DNA of 64,000 nt. Source: Cypionkella sp. (GTDB taxonomy: Bacteria > Pseudomonadota > Alphaproteobacteria > Rhodobacterales > Rhodobacteraceae). The DNA is taken from NCBI RefSeq assembly GCF_030652235.1, contig NZ_JAUSBA010000024.1, forward strand, positions 1 through 64,000, given 5' to 3'. Positions within the stretch are counted from its first letter, which is position 1. Every line of letters starts with the position of its first letter. The notes beneath the pieces were generated by a model. It ran no database searches. It saw only the letters and a list, made by a program, of their open reading frames with translations, and was not told the DNA's origin. Shown here piece after piece: positions 62,709 to 64,000 of the stretch. Both the position numbers and the translations under genes were made by a program.

Positions 62709-63434
62709 CTAGCGTTTCGGGTCGGGAATGAAGGTCGAGAAATCGACCATCGTGCCCAACACCTGCAAATAGGCCACCAACGCATCCATCTCGGTCAACT
62801 GTGGCTGACCATCGAAGTTTGCGACCGTCACCTTGCCGTAGCGCGCCTCAATCCCAGACGTATCGGCGTTCGGATCGGCTTGTGCTGCGAAATCGGCCTT
62901 GGCGTTGGTCATCTCATCATCGGTGTAAGGCACGCCCACCATCCGATGTGTCGCCATGATATCGCCGATATACTTGCCATCGATCTCGGCATCCAACAGG
63001 AAGCTGTACTTCGGCATCACAGATTCCGGCACCACCGCCTGTGGGTCCATCAAGTGATCAACATGCCAAGCGTCCGAGTACTTGCCACCCACCCGCGCCA
63101 AATCCGGCCCGGTGCGCTTGCTGCCCCATTGGAACGGATGGTCATACATCGACTCGGCGGCCAGAGAATAATGGCCGTACCGCTCCACCTCATCGCGCAT
63201 CGGGCGGATCATCTGGCTGTGGCAGTTGTAGCAGCCCTCGCGGATATAAATATCCCGCCCCGCCAGTTCTAACGGCGTGTAGGGGCGCACCCCTTCCACT
63301 TTTTCAATGGTGTTCTGCAGGTAGAACAGCGGTGCGATCTCTACGATGCCGCCGATGCTGACCACCAACAGGCTGAGCACCAGCAGCAACGTCGCATGGG
63401 TCTCAATCTTTTTGTGTTTGTCGAGAAAAGCCAT
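62709..63434 (-). CDS. ccoO: cbb3 oxidase subunit II (CcoO)
   Basis: The 241-residue membrane-anchored monoheme cytochrome c has an N-terminal helix ([20 protein letters not shown]), the heme site [14 protein letters not shown] at about residues 66-79, and the distal region [17 protein letters not shown]. It links CcoP to the catalytic subunit. Confidence 0.96.
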   Translation of the reverse strand: MAFLDKHKKIETHATLLLVLSLLVVSIGGIVEIAPLFYLQNTIEKVEGVRPYTPLELAGRDIYIREGCYNCHSQMIRPMRDEVERYGHYSLAAESMYDHPFQWGSKRTGPDLARVGGKYSDAWHVDHLMDPQAVVPESVMPKYSFLLDAEIDGKYIGDIMATHRMVGVPYTDDEMTNAKADFAAQADPNADTSGIEARYGKVTVANFDGQPQLTEMDALVAYLQVLGTMVDFSTFIPDPKR

Positions 63435-63449
63435 ATCTATGCCCTCCGG

Positions 63450-64000
63450 TTATTCAGCGGGAACGGCGTTGTTCGCGTTGATCACAGCCCTTGCAGGCTG
63501 CGCGCGCACCGTCATCCACAGGTTAAAGGCCATGATCAGCGCTCCGGTCAGGAACATGCCGCCGCCCAAGCCCCGCACCACATACATTGGGAATTTAGCG
63601 GCCACCGTGTCGGCGAAAGCATTCACAAGGAAACCATTGGCGTCCACCTCACGCCACATCAGGCCCTCCATGATCCCGGTCACCCACATCGAACTTGCGT
63701 AAAGCACGATCCCAATCGTCGCCAACCAGAAGTGCCAAGACACCAGTTTCAGGCTGTAAAGGCTTTCACGGTTCCACAAGCGCGGCGTCAGGAAATAAAG
63801 CGCGCCAAAGGTGATCATGCCGTTCCAGCCCAAGGCACCGGAATGAACGTGACCGATGGTCCAGTCGGTATAGTGCGACAGGCTGTTGACGGCCTTAATT
63901 GACATCATCGGGCCTTCAAACGTGCTCATGCCGTAGAAGCCGATGGAAACCACCATCATCCGAATGATCGGATCGGTGCGCAGCTTGTCCCATGCGCCCG
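63450..64000 (-). CDS. ccoN: cbb3 oxidase catalytic subunit I (CcoN), C-terminal part
   Basis: The reading frame is open to the right edge, so the start and N-terminal two-thirds lie outside. The 183 visible residues show [52 protein letters not shown] and the last helices ([17 protein letters not shown]). This part includes a conserved His-containing helix of the heme-copper oxidase core. It begins the ccoNOQP operon; its promoter is not in the window. Confidence 0.95.
   Translation of the reverse strand, partial: GAWDKLRTDPIIRMMVVSIGFYGMSTFEGPMMSIKAVNSLSHYTDWTIGHVHSGALGWNGMITFGALYFLTPRLWNRESLYSLKLVSWHFWLATIGIVLYASSMWVTGIMEGLMWREVDANGFLVNAFADTVAAKFPMYVVRGLGGGMFLTGALIMAFNLWMTVRAQPARAVINANNAVPAE

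Overview
The window looks like chromosomal DNA of a GC-rich alphaproteobacterium, most likely Rhodobacteraceae/Paracoccaceae (Rhodobacter or Gemmobacter type). The grounds are a complete ccoNOQP-ccoGHIS cbb3 oxidase locus with an FNR-type site, an FtsK of alphaproteobacterial layout, a glycolate oxidase glcDEF operon, class II gshA, a divergent pyrC-like gene linked to pyrB, and many ATGA/GTGA start-stop overlaps. I found no rRNA, tRNA, CRISPR array, integrase or transposase.

Layout. 1-8.8 kb is a surface-polysaccharide locus: a sugar-phosphate transferase, a family 2-like and a family 4 glycosyltransferase, a flippase, and rfbC-rfbB-rfbD-rfbA for dTDP-L-rhamnose. The part from about 1.3 to 8.8 kb has G-rich top-strand composition whichever strand its genes use. 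Its flanks are C-rich, and it is bracketed by an exact 14-bp inverted repeat lying in the two largest gene-free gaps. 9.1-21.3 kb is housekeeping: SGNH hydrolase, thioredoxin/TPR protein, LON-domain protein, Trm112-like protein, sulfotransferase, UbiH-like monooxygenase, amidase, aminotransferase, ftsK, hydroxypyruvate isomerase and a DUF1285 protein. 21.4-28.1 kb is a tightly coupled MoxR/DUF58/DUF4159/GATase-like operon. 28.8-32.7 kb is glcDEF. 32.7-40.7 kb holds a secreted trypsin-like protein, an Hsp20 gene with a likely RpoH promoter, a Cys/Met-metabolism PLP enzyme, an ECF sigma factor coupled to a membrane von Willebrand A protein, a small secreted peptidoglycan-binding protein, a cupin and a YgiC-like ligase.

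40.7-50 kb holds a YgiB-like lipoprotein, a succinate-semialdehyde-type dehydrogenase, a kynurenine-formamidase-like hydrolase, an OmpA/BON membrane protein, ubiA, rsmE and gshA. 50-54.3 kb is plsY, a catalytically degenerate pyrC homologue, a small low-GC zinc-ribbon gene, a frameshifted micro-gene, pyrB and a membrane protein. 54.4-56.8 kb has a family-4-like uracil-DNA glycosylase lacking most Fe-S ligands, a DsbD-alpha-like periplasmic protein and yqgE. 56.8-64 kb is the cbb3 oxidase locus on the minus strand, running off the right edge inside ccoN.

Most unusual points: (i) ccoS is frameshifted at a run of 12 G (on its coding strand) as given, a possible phase-variable or mis-sequenced switch in cbb3 oxidase assembly; (ii) the inverted-repeat-bounded polysaccharide segment with reversed skew; (iii) a two-part palindromic repeat present twice in opposite order; (iv) an accessory zinc-ribbon gene and a broken micro-gene inside the pyrB-pyrC' operon; (v) an ECF sigma factor coupled to a vWA protein whose topology would suit a membrane anti-sigma factor.
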